DNA from: Natrinema amylolyticum
GTDB taxonomy: Archaea > Halobacteriota > Halobacteria > Halobacteriales > Natrialbaceae
Reading direction: 5' to 3'
Length of the DNA stretch: 64,000 bases
Assembly: GCF_020515625.1 (NCBI RefSeq)
Contig: NZ_JAIWPJ010000003.1
Location: 186,001-250,000 of the forward strand
Below the pieces are notes generated by a model. The model saw only the letters and a list, made by a program, of their open reading frames with translations, did no database searches and was not told the origin of the DNA. A program made the translations under genes and the position numbers. Positions within the stretch are counted from its first letter, which is position 1; every line of letters begins with the position of its first letter. This document shows, piece after piece, positions 1 to 7,105 of the stretch.

Positions 1-350
1 TCGAAGCGGGCGAGCGATGGGTCGAGACCAAAGCCGATCCCGACTCCCTGAACGGTGCGACCTGCAACGAAATCGTCACCTGTCCGGCACCTCACGACGG
101 ATTCGTCACGAAAGGCGACGCCAATCCCGGCTACGACCAACTGCCGCGCTCGGGCGCGGACACGACGATCGTCAGTCCGGACTGGATCACCGGGAAGGCG
201 ATGCTTCGGGTTCCGTGGATCGGAGAGTTCCGGCTGGCGGTCGGGTCGGCGGGTGCAGCGACCGGGTTGGGACCGACGGCTACCTTCGTCGCGACGGGCG
301 TGATCGCGCTCGTCTTGTTCGGGATGGCCGGCGGGGAACGCGAGTCGTGA
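1..350 (+). CDS. Signal peptidase I (S26, archaeal/ER type), C-terminal part
   Basis: The reading frame is open from base 3 and stops at 350; the start lies before the window. The visible 115 residues align residue by residue with the C-terminal half of the next gene: a WVETKAD segment, the paired-cysteine stretch (TCNEIVTCPAPHDGF), the FVTKGDANPGYDQ motif that carries the conserved aspartate region of archaeal signal peptidases, WITGKAM, and a final hydrophobic segment (about 20 residues) before the stop. It would cleave Sec signal peptides at the membrane. The catalytic serine is outside the window, so activity cannot be judged. It looks like a tandem paralogue of the following gene. Confidence 0.85.
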   Translation, partial: EAGERWVETKADPDSLNGATCNEIVTCPAPHDGFVTKGDANPGYDQLPRSGADTTIVSPDWITGKAMLRVPWIGEFRLAVGSAGAATGLGPTATFVATGVIALVLFGMAGGERES

Positions 351-414
351 GGCGACGGGCGAACGATCCCCGCGAACGGAAAGTTGATTGGGCGGCCCGG
401 CAAAACCAGTGACG

Positions 415-1392
415 ATGAGCGGTTCTAGTGCCGGGAACCCCCCGGACGATTCCGGCGACGACGATCGCGCGCAGGATCGAAGCGCCGGCAGTTCGCAAAC
501 GCCGCCCGCACCCGAGAAACCGTCCCGGAGTGCCGCCGACTCCGACTCCAATGCCGACGGCGTGACGATCGACGACGACGGGATCCTCCGCTGGTTCCTC
601 AAGACCGACGACGAGACCGTCATGGTGGCGCGGGATCTCTTGAGTAGCATCGCCATCGTCGCCGTCGTCGGCCTCCTCCTATTCGGCGTCAGCGGCATCT
701 GGCCCCCGCTCGTCGCCGTCGAGAGCGGCAGCATGGAGCCCAACATGCACAGGGGCGATCTCATCTTCGTCGCGGACGAGGGCCGATTCGCCGGTGACGC
801 TTCCGTCGCCGGAACCGGCGTCGTCACCCTCGAGAACGGCCAGGAGAGCGGCCACGACAAGTTCGGCAATCCCGGCGACGTGATTATCTTCCGACCCAAC
901 GGCAATGCGGCCGAAACGCCGGTGATCCACCGCGCCCACTTCTGGGTCGAAGAAGGGGAACACTGGGTCGATACCAAGGCCAGCGAGGAGATCGTCGGCG
1001 ATGCGACCTGTGAGGAAGTCGTGACCTGTCCCGCCGATCACGCCGGCTTCGTTACGAAAGGTGACAACAACGGCGGCTACGATCAGCTGAGAGGATCCGG
1101 TGCCAGAACCGATATCGTCAAATCCGAATGGGTCACCGGGAAAGCCATGTTCCGGATCCCGTGGCTCGGCCACGTGCGCCTGACCTTCGACAAGGTCCTC
1201 GGTGGGATGCTTGCTCCGACGTCGCCCTCGAGCGCGACGCTACATGGACCGACACCGGCGATGACGCCGACGCTCGCCGGTCCGGACACTGCTGGTACTG
1301 GCCCCGGACTGGACGGTGAACTCGCCGGCGTCGCCGCCATTGCCAGTACCGGAGCCGGGGCCACGATCGCGATCGGCCGATACCGTAACTGA
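415..1392 (+). CDS. Signal peptidase I (S26, archaeal/ER type)
   Basis: This 325-residue protein removes signal peptides from exported proteins at the outer face of the membrane. It has an acidic, Ser/Asp/Pro-rich cytoplasmic N-terminus of about 70 residues, one membrane segment around residues 75-98, then the catalytic motif ESGSMEPNM with Ser106, a VIHRAH motif with His172, and KGDNNGGYDQ. The Ser/His pairing instead of Ser/Lys is the archaeal and eukaryotic (Sec11) arrangement. The frame is also open upstream from a TTG at 388, but the ATG at 415 is preferred because the nine extra residues are not conserved-looking. A Pro/Ala/Gly-rich tail of about 60 residues follows the conserved core. 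It lies 64 bp after the paralogous partial gene. Confidence 0.9.
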   Translation: MSGSSAGNPPDDSGDDDRAQDRSAGSSQTPPAPEKPSRSAADSDSNADGVTIDDDGILRWFLKTDDETVMVARDLLSSIAIVAVVGLLLFGVSGIWPPLVAVESGSMEPNMHRGDLIFVADEGRFAGDASVAGTGVVTLENGQESGHDKFGNPGDVIIFRPNGNAAETPVIHRAHFWVEEGEHWVDTKASEEIVGDATCEEVVTCPADHAGFVTKGDNNGGYDQLRGSGARTDIVKSEWVTGKAMFRIPWLGHVRLTFDKVLGGMLAPTSPSSATLHGPTPAMTPTLAGPDTAGTGPGLDGELAGVAAIASTGAGATIAIGRYRN

Positions 1393-1497
1393 GCCCGGAA
1401 TCGACCGCTCAGTTCTTCACCTCTCTCCTCGAAGCTCCGTCGCAACTCGAGATGCAGACGTGTCGAGTCTCGAGAGTTTTTCGCGGTCCATGAGGAG

Positions 1498-1520
1498 GCT
1501 CGAGTCGAAATAGGGGGGTC
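1498..1520 (+). promoter_or_regulatory. ORB-like element downstream of orc1
   Basis: The stretch CTCGAGTCGAAATAGGGGGG matches the ORB-like site at 4287-4306 in nearly every position. It sits in the 257-bp gap between the signal peptidase and the end of orc1, so orc1 is bracketed by ORB-like sites. This is a sequence match only. It is weaker than the best ORB at 4363-4390 because it lacks the TCCACT half. Confidence 0.45.
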
Positions 1521-1649
1521 CGAACGCGACGCTGGGAAGTCGACCTGTCTAATCGGACGAACGGTACCGGCGAATGGTTTCGGAAGGCGAGACTGAGGGG
1601 TGTGCAGCCGAAGTCCAGAGAAGTCGAGGGAGCGGACGTGAGCCGACAG

Positions 1650-3440
1650 TCAGTTCTCGAACCGCGCCTGAACGAACGGCTGGACGTCGTCGATATCGCT
1701 CAGTCGGGAGTCGCTCAGTAACACGGCCTCCGTCTCTTCGAGTGGAACGGAGAGACTGATCTCCTTGGTCCGGCCGTACCGTCCCTTCGAGACGACGACG
1801 GCGTTGACGATCCCGAGCATGTCGAGTTCGCTGATGAGATCCGTCACGCGCCGCTGGGTCAACACGTCCGCGTCGATCTCCTCGCAGAGGCGCTTGTAGA
1901 TGTTGAACACCTCGCCCGTGTTGATGCTATGAACGCCGTTTTTCTCGAGCAGGATGATCGCGAAGAGGACGAGTTTGCTCTGGGTGGGCAGCGTGCGGAC
2001 GACCTCGACGACGCGATCGAGTTCGATCTTGTCCTGGGCCTGTCGCACGTGTTCCTCGACGATCGTCTCGGCCTGGGACCGTTCGGCCAGTTCGCCCGCG
2101 GTCCGCAGGAGATCCAGCGCGCGCCGCGCGTCACCGTGTTCCTGTGCGGCGAACGCCGCACACAGCGGGATCACGTCGTCGGAGAGTGCGTTCCCCTTGA
2201 ACGCGACCTCCGAGCGGTGTTTGAGGATGTCCCGGAGCTGATTCGCGTCGTAGGGCGGGAAGACGATCTCCTCTTCGCCCAGCGAGGACTTGACCCGCGG
2301 ATCGAGGAAATCGGTGAACTTCAGGTCGTTCGAGATGCCGATGATCGACACTCGCGAGTTCTCGAGTTCGGAGTTCATCCGCGAGAGGTTGTAGAGCGTG
2401 TCGTCGCCGCTCTTCTCGACGAGCTTGTCGATCTCGTCTAACATGATGACGACGACCCGCTCGTCGTAATCGACGGCGTCGAAGAAGACGCTGTAGACCC
2501 GATCCGTCGGCCAACCCGTCATCGGGACCTCCTCGAACGAGTCCTTGTCGTCCTCGAGAGCCGTGATCCGGTCGTCGACCTCGGCCCGGGTCTCGAAGGG
2601 CGTCGACTCGAGGGGGTGGTCCGGCGGGAGCGCGGTCGAATCGGTCGCGGCGTCGTCGCGACCGGCTCCGGTGTCGTCGACGTTCGCCGGCCCGTTTTCC
2701 GCTCCGGACGACCGCGAGTCGGCGGGATCCGCCGATCCGTCTGAAGACCCCCCTGCTTCGAGTGGAGAATCGCCCGACATGGCGTCGGTATCGGTTCCAG
2801 TCGAAATGTCTGTGTCCGACTCCGTCTCCTCGCTCGAGACGAAATCGAAGGGGTCCGTTGCCGTCTGATCGTTCGCGCCATCGCCCGACTCAGTCACGTC
2901 GGCGCTGTGACGCGCAGCATCGGCATCGTACTCGTCGAGGTCGTCCAGCAGCGACTCGAGTTCCGCGACGCGGTCGTCGATCCTCGCTTTGTTTTTTTCG
3001 ATGAACTTATTCGCGAGCTGTGCGAGCACGCGGTACTGGGTGTCGGTGACCTCGCAGTTGATGTACTCGACGTCGCACGGGACGGAGTACTTCTGGGAGG
3101 TGCTCTCGAGTTCCTTGCTGACGAACTTGGCGCTCGCGGTCTTGCCGGTCCCGGTTTTCCCGTAGATGAGAATGTTCGACGGCGTTTCGCCGCGGAGCGC
3201 GGCGACGAGGATCGTCGCCATCTTATTGATCTGATCGCTCCGATGGGGAAGTTCGTGTGGCGTATAGGACGGGCGGAGGACCTCCTTGTTCTCGAAGATC
3301 GGTTCGCCACTGAGCAAGTCGTCGAACAGTCCCTGATTCGACTCGTCGTCGCCGAGGTCGGCGTTCTCGAAATCCGTCGAGAATCCGCTCGTTCCCTCGA
3401 CCTCGTCCGAACCAGTGATCTCTGAGTTATCGTCTGACAT
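1650..3440 (-). CDS. orc1: Orc1/Cdc6 replication initiator
   Basis: This AAA+ origin-binding ATPase recognises ORBs and starts replication. It is 596 residues long, well above the 400 or so of minimal archaeal Orc1/Cdc6. Visible parts are an acidic N-terminus, Walker A GKTGTGKT at residues 94-101, Walker B MLDEID near 335-340, a sensor-1-like IGISND, and a C-terminal winged-helix region (residues about 500-590). The extra length is an acidic Ser/Asp/Thr-rich insert of roughly 120 residues (about 170-290) between Walker A and Walker B. The ATG at 3440 lies only 13 bp from an ORB-like site, which overlaps the place where the TATA box should be. The gene reads away from the origin and opposite to oapABC. 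Confidence 0.95.
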   Translation of the reverse strand: MSDDNSEITGSDEVEGTSGFSTDFENADLGDDESNQGLFDDLLSGEPIFENKEVLRPSYTPHELPHRSDQINKMATILVAALRGETPSNILIYGKTGTGKTASAKFVSKELESTSQKYSVPCDVEYINCEVTDTQYRVLAQLANKFIEKNKARIDDRVAELESLLDDLDEYDADAARHSADVTESGDGANDQTATDPFDFVSSEETESDTDISTGTDTDAMSGDSPLEAGGSSDGSADPADSRSSGAENGPANVDDTGAGRDDAATDSTALPPDHPLESTPFETRAEVDDRITALEDDKDSFEEVPMTGWPTDRVYSVFFDAVDYDERVVVIMLDEIDKLVEKSGDDTLYNLSRMNSELENSRVSIIGISNDLKFTDFLDPRVKSSLGEEEIVFPPYDANQLRDILKHRSEVAFKGNALSDDVIPLCAAFAAQEHGDARRALDLLRTAGELAERSQAETIVEEHVRQAQDKIELDRVVEVVRTLPTQSKLVLFAIILLEKNGVHSINTGEVFNIYKRLCEEIDADVLTQRRVTDLISELDMLGIVNAVVVSKGRYGRTKEISLSVPLEETEAVLLSDSRLSDIDDVQPFVQARFEN

Positions 3441-3453
3441 CCGTCGTACAGCA

Positions 3454-3474
3454 CCCCCTTATTTCGAGTGGAAC
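3454..3474 (-). promoter_or_regulatory. ORB overlapping the orc1 promoter
   Basis: On the minus strand this reads GTTCCACTCGAAATAAGGGG plus one more G. That matches the TCCACTCGAAA core and G-run of the ORB at 4363-4390. It ends 13 bp before the orc1 start codon, and its AAATAA part is where a leaderless transcript would need its TATA box. Binding of Orc1 here would therefore compete with TBP/TFB. Confidence 0.7.
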
Positions 3475-3606
3475 GTCGAACCAGGGAGCGGAAATACAGC
3501 GGTATGGTGGCCTCCGTAGAGGGATCCACCGTTCCAGATACCCGATTCGAGTCCAGTTGATGCAAACGAAACAGAGGAAAACCACGATAATAAATCCTTC
3601 CCTTCC

Positions 3607-3627
3607 CCCCTCGTCTTGGAACGGAAA
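3607..3627 (-). promoter_or_regulatory. Degenerate ORB-like element
   Basis: The minus strand reads TTTCCGTTCCAAGACGAGGG followed by G. It keeps the TTTCC start and the GA-GGGG end of the ORB but differs in the middle. It has the same orientation as the other ORBs on the orc1 side. This is a weak call. Confidence 0.35.
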
Positions 3628-4028
3628 CGGCGTTCAGTGTGGAGTCAGTTGTCTTTCCTCGATCGGGTTCCGATCTCTCCGATGGAGACGTAGAGACTGT
3701 GCGCGTGTGACATACGCGTGCGTAATAGCGGAACGGATGCGACATGCGCGTATATAGTGACGTAAATGGTGTCTGTAAGTATCGTATCAGCGAACGGATC
3801 GCAGTGTCTCACTTCTGCAGGACCATGGTAACAGATCGGAGATAAAGCAGGACGAATTTCCCCTCGATGTTCCCGTGGTCTCTCCGTAACTGATGATCGA
3901 GACGAGTCAGTCGAGACGAGTCAGTGGACGTGTGCCGTCACAGTCCCGAGACGATGAGGAGACAGGCTCGAGGATCGATTACAGTGTGATATATAATGTC
4001 GTAATAGGAGGCGGCGATGCCCCCCCCA

Positions 4029-4049
4029 CCCCTTCGTTTCGGGTGGAAC
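4029..4049 (-). promoter_or_regulatory. Origin recognition box, left arm, with long G-run
   Basis: The minus strand reads GTTCCACCCGAAACGAAGGG plus G and then continues into TGGGGGGGG. It agrees with the ORB at 4363-4390 through CGAAACGAAGGGGTGGGG. The extended G-run is the halophile-specific G-string known from haloarchaeal ORBs. It is inverted relative to the right-arm ORBs. Confidence 0.85.
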
Positions 4050-4132
4050 GAGCGAAAAGGGTGGGTGGGGGTTCGACGGCGATTTATCACGAGAAGATTT
4101 ATCTGGATGGAGTAGAAACAATAACCGTAGAA

Positions 4133-4239
4133 CTAGCAGAACAGCTAGTCTTACTAGAGCTAGGATAACCTTTACTAGTACCTACTAGAATTAGTCCTTG
4201 GAGGCATCTATCTTACTAGATAGGATTCTGAGTTACTAG
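4133..4239. repeat. Cluster of eight CTAG sites in the AT-rich unwinding element
   Basis: CTAG occurs at 4133, 4145, 4154, 4160, 4175, 4185, 4216 and 4236. Three of these are in the identical octamer TTACTAGA (4151, 4213, 4233), and others are close variants. CTAG is otherwise rare in the window: by eye about a dozen occurrences in the remaining 63 kb. The cluster lies between the left-arm ORB (4029) and right-arm ORB (4287), exactly where unwinding is expected. Confidence 0.9.
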
Positions 4240-4286
4240 AAATATCGTTATCGGCGAATTCTCCATCGCAATCGGCCTGAGATGCG

Positions 4287-4306
4287 TCTCGAGTCGAAAT
4301 GAGGGG
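4287..4306 (+). promoter_or_regulatory. ORB-like element, right arm (variant)
   Basis: The sequence TCTCGAGTCGAAATGAGGGG shares the TCGAAA core and G-run of the ORB, with CTCGAG in place of TCCACT. The same variant is found at 1498. It faces away from the AT-rich segment. Confidence 0.6.
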
Positions 4307-4362
4307 CCGATTCTCTCCTCACATCGGTTCGCCAGTTCGTGTTCCCACCCGCGCCCGCAACG

Positions 4363-4390
4363 ATCTCCACTCGAAACGAAGGGGTGGGGG
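4363..4390 (+). promoter_or_regulatory. Origin recognition box, right arm, with G-run
   Basis: This is the best ORB in the window: TCTCCACTCGAAACGAAGGG then GTGGGGG. It mirrors the inverted ORB at 4029-4049, so the AT-rich CTAG-rich segment is flanked by two strong ORBs pointing outward. Confidence 0.88.
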
Positions 4391-4734
4391 TCTCAGGATC
4401 GCTCGATTCGCCTTCCAGAAATTAATATGGTATATATAGTCATTCAGTTGGATGCTAACACACATCGTACCTAACACGCGGCCGGAATATACGTAGAACA
4501 CTGATATATTCCTCCTGTCTCTCACTTCTCCCTCTCGGATCTAGACCCGTAGTTACCCTTCGACCACGTAGTTGCTCTTTTAACCAGGGTTTCTCTCGGT
4601 ATTCGTTGAGAACACGTCTCGATCTCGATTACAGTTCCGTCTCATAATAACTCTCTTCCGTCGAATTGTCTACACGTCTGACGTAGGCTTAAGTGAGTTC
4701 AGTTTGTAGTACGCGCAGATGCACCCCGCGGTGC

Positions 4735-4741
4735 TGGAGGC
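4735..4741 (+). promoter_or_regulatory. Ribosome binding site of oapA
   Basis: A GGAGG core at 4736-4740 lies nine bases before the ATG at 4750. This supports that start over the in-frame upstream codon at 4693 and shows a leadered transcript, unlike most genes here. Confidence 0.65.
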
Positions 4742-4749
4742 CTCTACAG

Positions 4750-5388
4750 ATGGGACTGTTCACAGAACTCAAAGATAGTATCTCCCGGGCTACGGACCGC
4801 CTGTTTTCGGCACAGGAGCCCAAACGAATCGGTATTTACGGTCCGCCGAATGCCGGCAAAACGACGCTCGCGAACCGTATCGCGCGTGACTGGACTGGTG
4901 ACGCGGTCGGTGCGGAGAGCCACGTCCCGCACGAGACACGTCGCGCACGTAGGAAAGAAAACGTCGAGATCGAACGCGACGGCAAAACGGTGACCATCGA
5001 CATCGTCGACACGCCGGGTGTGACGACGAAGGTCGACTACGAGGAGTTCACCGACGAGATGGACGAAGAGGACGCGATTCGCCGCTCCCGCGAGGCGACC
5101 GAAGGCGTCGCCGAAGCGATGCACTGGCTGCGAGAGGACGTCGACGGCGTCATCTACGTTCTGGATAGCGCAGAGGATCCGATCACGCAGGTCAACACGA
5201 TGCTGATCGGTATCGTCGAGTCGCGCGATCTCCCCGTTCTGATCTTCGCGAACAAAACTGACCTCGAGGAGTCGAGCGTCAAGCGGATCGAGGACGCCTT
5301 CCCGCAACATAAGACCATTCCCCTGTCCGCGAAGGAGGGCGACAACATGGACGAAGTGTACGACAACATCGCAGAGTACTTCGGGTGA
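4750..5388 (+). CDS. oapA: Origin-associated GTP-binding protein OapA
   Basis: This is an Era/Der-like small GTPase of 212 residues, encoded next to the origin in haloarchaea. G1 GPPNAGKTT lies at residues 31-39, G3 is DTPGV, G4 is NKTD in FANKTDLEE, and G5 is the SAKEG near the C-terminus. All nucleotide-binding motifs are intact. The start at 4750 is chosen because a GGAGG precedes it and because the 19 upstream codons are rich in Cys/Arg and not haloarchaeal in composition. It heads the row oapA-oapB-oapC, six bases before oapB. Family knowledge links the three genes to the main origin; the molecular role is not established. Confidence 0.92.
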   Translation: MGLFTELKDSISRATDRLFSAQEPKRIGIYGPPNAGKTTLANRIARDWTGDAVGAESHVPHETRRARRKENVEIERDGKTVTIDIVDTPGVTTKVDYEEFTDEMDEEDAIRRSREATEGVAEAMHWLREDVDGVIYVLDSAEDPITQVNTMLIGIVESRDLPVLIFANKTDLEESSVKRIEDAFPQHKTIPLSAKEGDNMDEVYDNIAEYFG

Positions 5389-5394
5389 TTACCG

Positions 5395-5796
5395 ATGCCA
5401 AAAGCAACTAACGCGGACGACTCGGACGCACCCGACGGCGTGCAGATCGACCTGATCAGCGGCGAACGCATGGACGGCATGGCGACGATGGAGAAGATCA
5501 GGATGATCTTGGACGGCGTCCACGACGGCAACATCGTCATCCTGGAGGAGGGACTGACGCCCGACGAGGAGAGCCGGCTCATCGAGGTGACGATGGCTGA
5601 GATCAGTCCCGACGAGTTCAACGGGATCGAGATCGAGACCTATCCCAAGTCCGAGACCCGCGACTCGTCGTTGCTCGGTCGCATCATGGGAGGTGACGAG
5701 ACGGAAGCGAAGCTGACGGTGATCGGACCGGCGAACCAGATCGAGACGCTCCACAAGGACGAAACGCTCATCAGCGCGCTCGTGTCCCGTAACTAA
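5395..5796 (+). CDS. oapB: Origin-associated protein OapB (DUF2073)
   Basis: This 133-residue protein of the DUF2073 family lies between oapA and oapC. It has no membrane segment and no cysteine. Conserved-looking blocks are GVQIDLISGERMDGM, a central ILEEGLTPDEESRLIE, and a C-terminal AKLTVIGPANQIETLHKD. The stop codon overlaps the ATG of oapC by one base (TAATG), so translation is coupled. Its role is not known in detail; its position in the origin cluster is conserved across haloarchaea. Confidence 0.92.
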   Translation: MPKATNADDSDAPDGVQIDLISGERMDGMATMEKIRMILDGVHDGNIVILEEGLTPDEESRLIEVTMAEISPDEFNGIEIETYPKSETRDSSLLGRIMGGDETEAKLTVIGPANQIETLHKDETLISALVSRN

Positions 5797-6800
5797 TGCC
5801 ACATCAGTGTACGAACTGTGGCCGAACGTTCGCTGACGGCTCCAAAGAGATGCTGTCGGGGTGTCCGGACTGCGGCGGGAACAAGTTCCAGTTCGCACCG
5901 ACCACGACGGCCGCAGCCGAATCGTCCGGCGGAACCGAGACGGACGGCTCGAGGGGGGCCGATACGGCGAGCGCCTCGGCGGACGCTTCCTCGCCCGAAT
6001 CGGACAGCGTCGCGACGCGCGCTGCGGAAACGGTTCGCGGCTGGGTGTCCGCTGGGTCCGCCAACGAACCGGATGCGGAGTCCGCTGAGCGGCCGGCGTC
6101 GAACGGATCGACGGCAGCCACGGGATCGGACGGCTCCTGGCCCTCGAGTGACGATACCGGCAGTAGCGATTCGAACCCGCCGTCGGACGGCGAGTTCGAC
6201 GAGTGGCCCGAGACGGCACGTCGGCCCGAGGACCGGTCCGGATCGCCAGCCGAGGCGGCCGACGGGTCGTCGACGGAGACGGCCACTGACGAGCGGACTT
6301 CATCTCGGGACCCGTCGGATCGACCATCGAGCAGCCCGTCGACGACCGCTACGATGGCGGACGACGAAAATTCGGCGCAGGCCGACGCCCGCAGCGAAGT
6401 CGTCCCCTCGGCCGATCTCCCGTCACACTCCGAGAGTCCGGACGGAGACGGCTCGAGGCCCGACAGCGATGCAGGCAATGTCGTCGGTCCGCAGGGCGAA
6501 GCTGAGACCGGGGCCGGATCAGAAACGGATGTTGGAGTCGGCTCTGACGCCGATGACCAGCCTCCGGAACACGGTCGCGTCGTCAGCGAGCCCAGCGGGG
6601 AACGCCCGTCGATCGAGGATCTCCGGGCGGAGCTCAACGAACAGTTCGAGAGCATCAAGATCGTCCGACCGGGACAGTACGAACTCAACCTGATGGAGCT
6701 CTACAACCGGGACGAGTACATCATCTCCCTGCAGGAAGACGGACGGTACGTCATCGACGTGCCGGACTCGTGGCACGACGGCGATGAGGACGACGACTGA
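5796..6800 (+). CDS. oapC: Origin-associated protein OapC (zinc ribbon)
   Basis: The protein has 334 residues in three parts. The N-terminal zinc ribbon (residues 1-35) has CTNCG and CPDCGG pairs. A long Ser/Asp/Glu-rich low-complexity region (about 45-265) is probably disordered. The C-terminal block (about 268-328) contains RPSIEDLRAELNEQFESI and VRPGQYELNLMELYNRDE, which is the conserved domain. The gene overlaps oapB by one base. Zinc ribbon plus conserved C-terminus fits the OapC family. DNA or nucleoprotein binding is an inference from the ribbon and the location. Confidence 0.9.
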   Translation: MPHQCTNCGRTFADGSKEMLSGCPDCGGNKFQFAPTTTAAAESSGGTETDGSRGADTASASADASSPESDSVATRAAETVRGWVSAGSANEPDAESAERPASNGSTAATGSDGSWPSSDDTGSSDSNPPSDGEFDEWPETARRPEDRSGSPAEAADGSSTETATDERTSSRDPSDRPSSSPSTTATMADDENSAQADARSEVVPSADLPSHSESPDGDGSRPDSDAGNVVGPQGEAETGAGSETDVGVGSDADDQPPEHGRVVSEPSGERPSIEDLRAELNEQFESIKIVRPGQYELNLMELYNRDEYIISLQEDGRYVIDVPDSWHDGDEDDD

Positions 6801-7015
6801 GGCTCGCCCGTCGATACCTCTTTTCCGCCTCCCAGCACAGTGTCGTTTCGACTGCAGAATCCTAGCCATTGGGAAGATCTTACCTTCCCTGTCCGATCCT
6901 CGTTCCACGGGAAATAACCCGTCTCGATACGCCCGAAAGAGCGCGCCCGGAAATGGCTGGAAGAGCCCGACCAGAGACAGATGGATTTAAGCGACGCGGA
7001 TACGACCCACCGCAC

Positions 7016-7105
7016 ATGAGCACCGCAACCAAGGTCGTTCTCACCACGGTCGCCGTATCGGCGCTGCTGTCGATCCTGCTCGTCTTCCAGAACGCGTTCG
7101 CCTGA
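7016..7105 (+). CDS. 29-residue single-span membrane peptide
   Basis: The ATG at 7016 opens a 29-codon frame consisting almost wholly of one hydrophobic helix (VVLTTVAVSALLSILLVF) after a short polar start. It ends in TGA overlapping the ATG of the next gene by one base (TGATG), so the two are translationally coupled. A TATA-like ATTTAAG lies at 6984-6990, about 27 nt upstream, as expected for a leaderless haloarchaeal transcript. The function is unknown. Confidence 0.65.
   Translation: MSTATKVVLTTVAVSALLSILLVFQNAFA

Larger units (their letters stand above)
3441..4749. other. Replication origin (oriC1-type), 1.3 kb intergenic region
   Basis: No gene is convincing in this stretch. Its features are ORB-like sites reading left at 3454-3474, 3607-3627 and 4029-4049; ORB-like sites reading right at 4287-4306 and 4363-4390; and between them an AT-rich segment (about 4075-4280) that is the likely unwinding element. 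C-rich (4020-4032) and G-rich (4059-4071) tracts form an inverted repeat around one ORB. Further AT-rich blocks lie at 3960-4010 and 4425-4520. The position between orc1 and the oapABC genes matches the main origin of other haloarchaea, which is established knowledge for Haloferax, Haloarcula and Halobacterium. Function here is inferred. Confidence 0.9.

Noticed and set aside
4319-4525. Short open frames within the origin (minus strand, about 68 codons, and plus strand 3893-4168)
   Set aside because: They run through ORBs and the AT-rich element, have no haloarchaeal amino-acid bias and no promoter.
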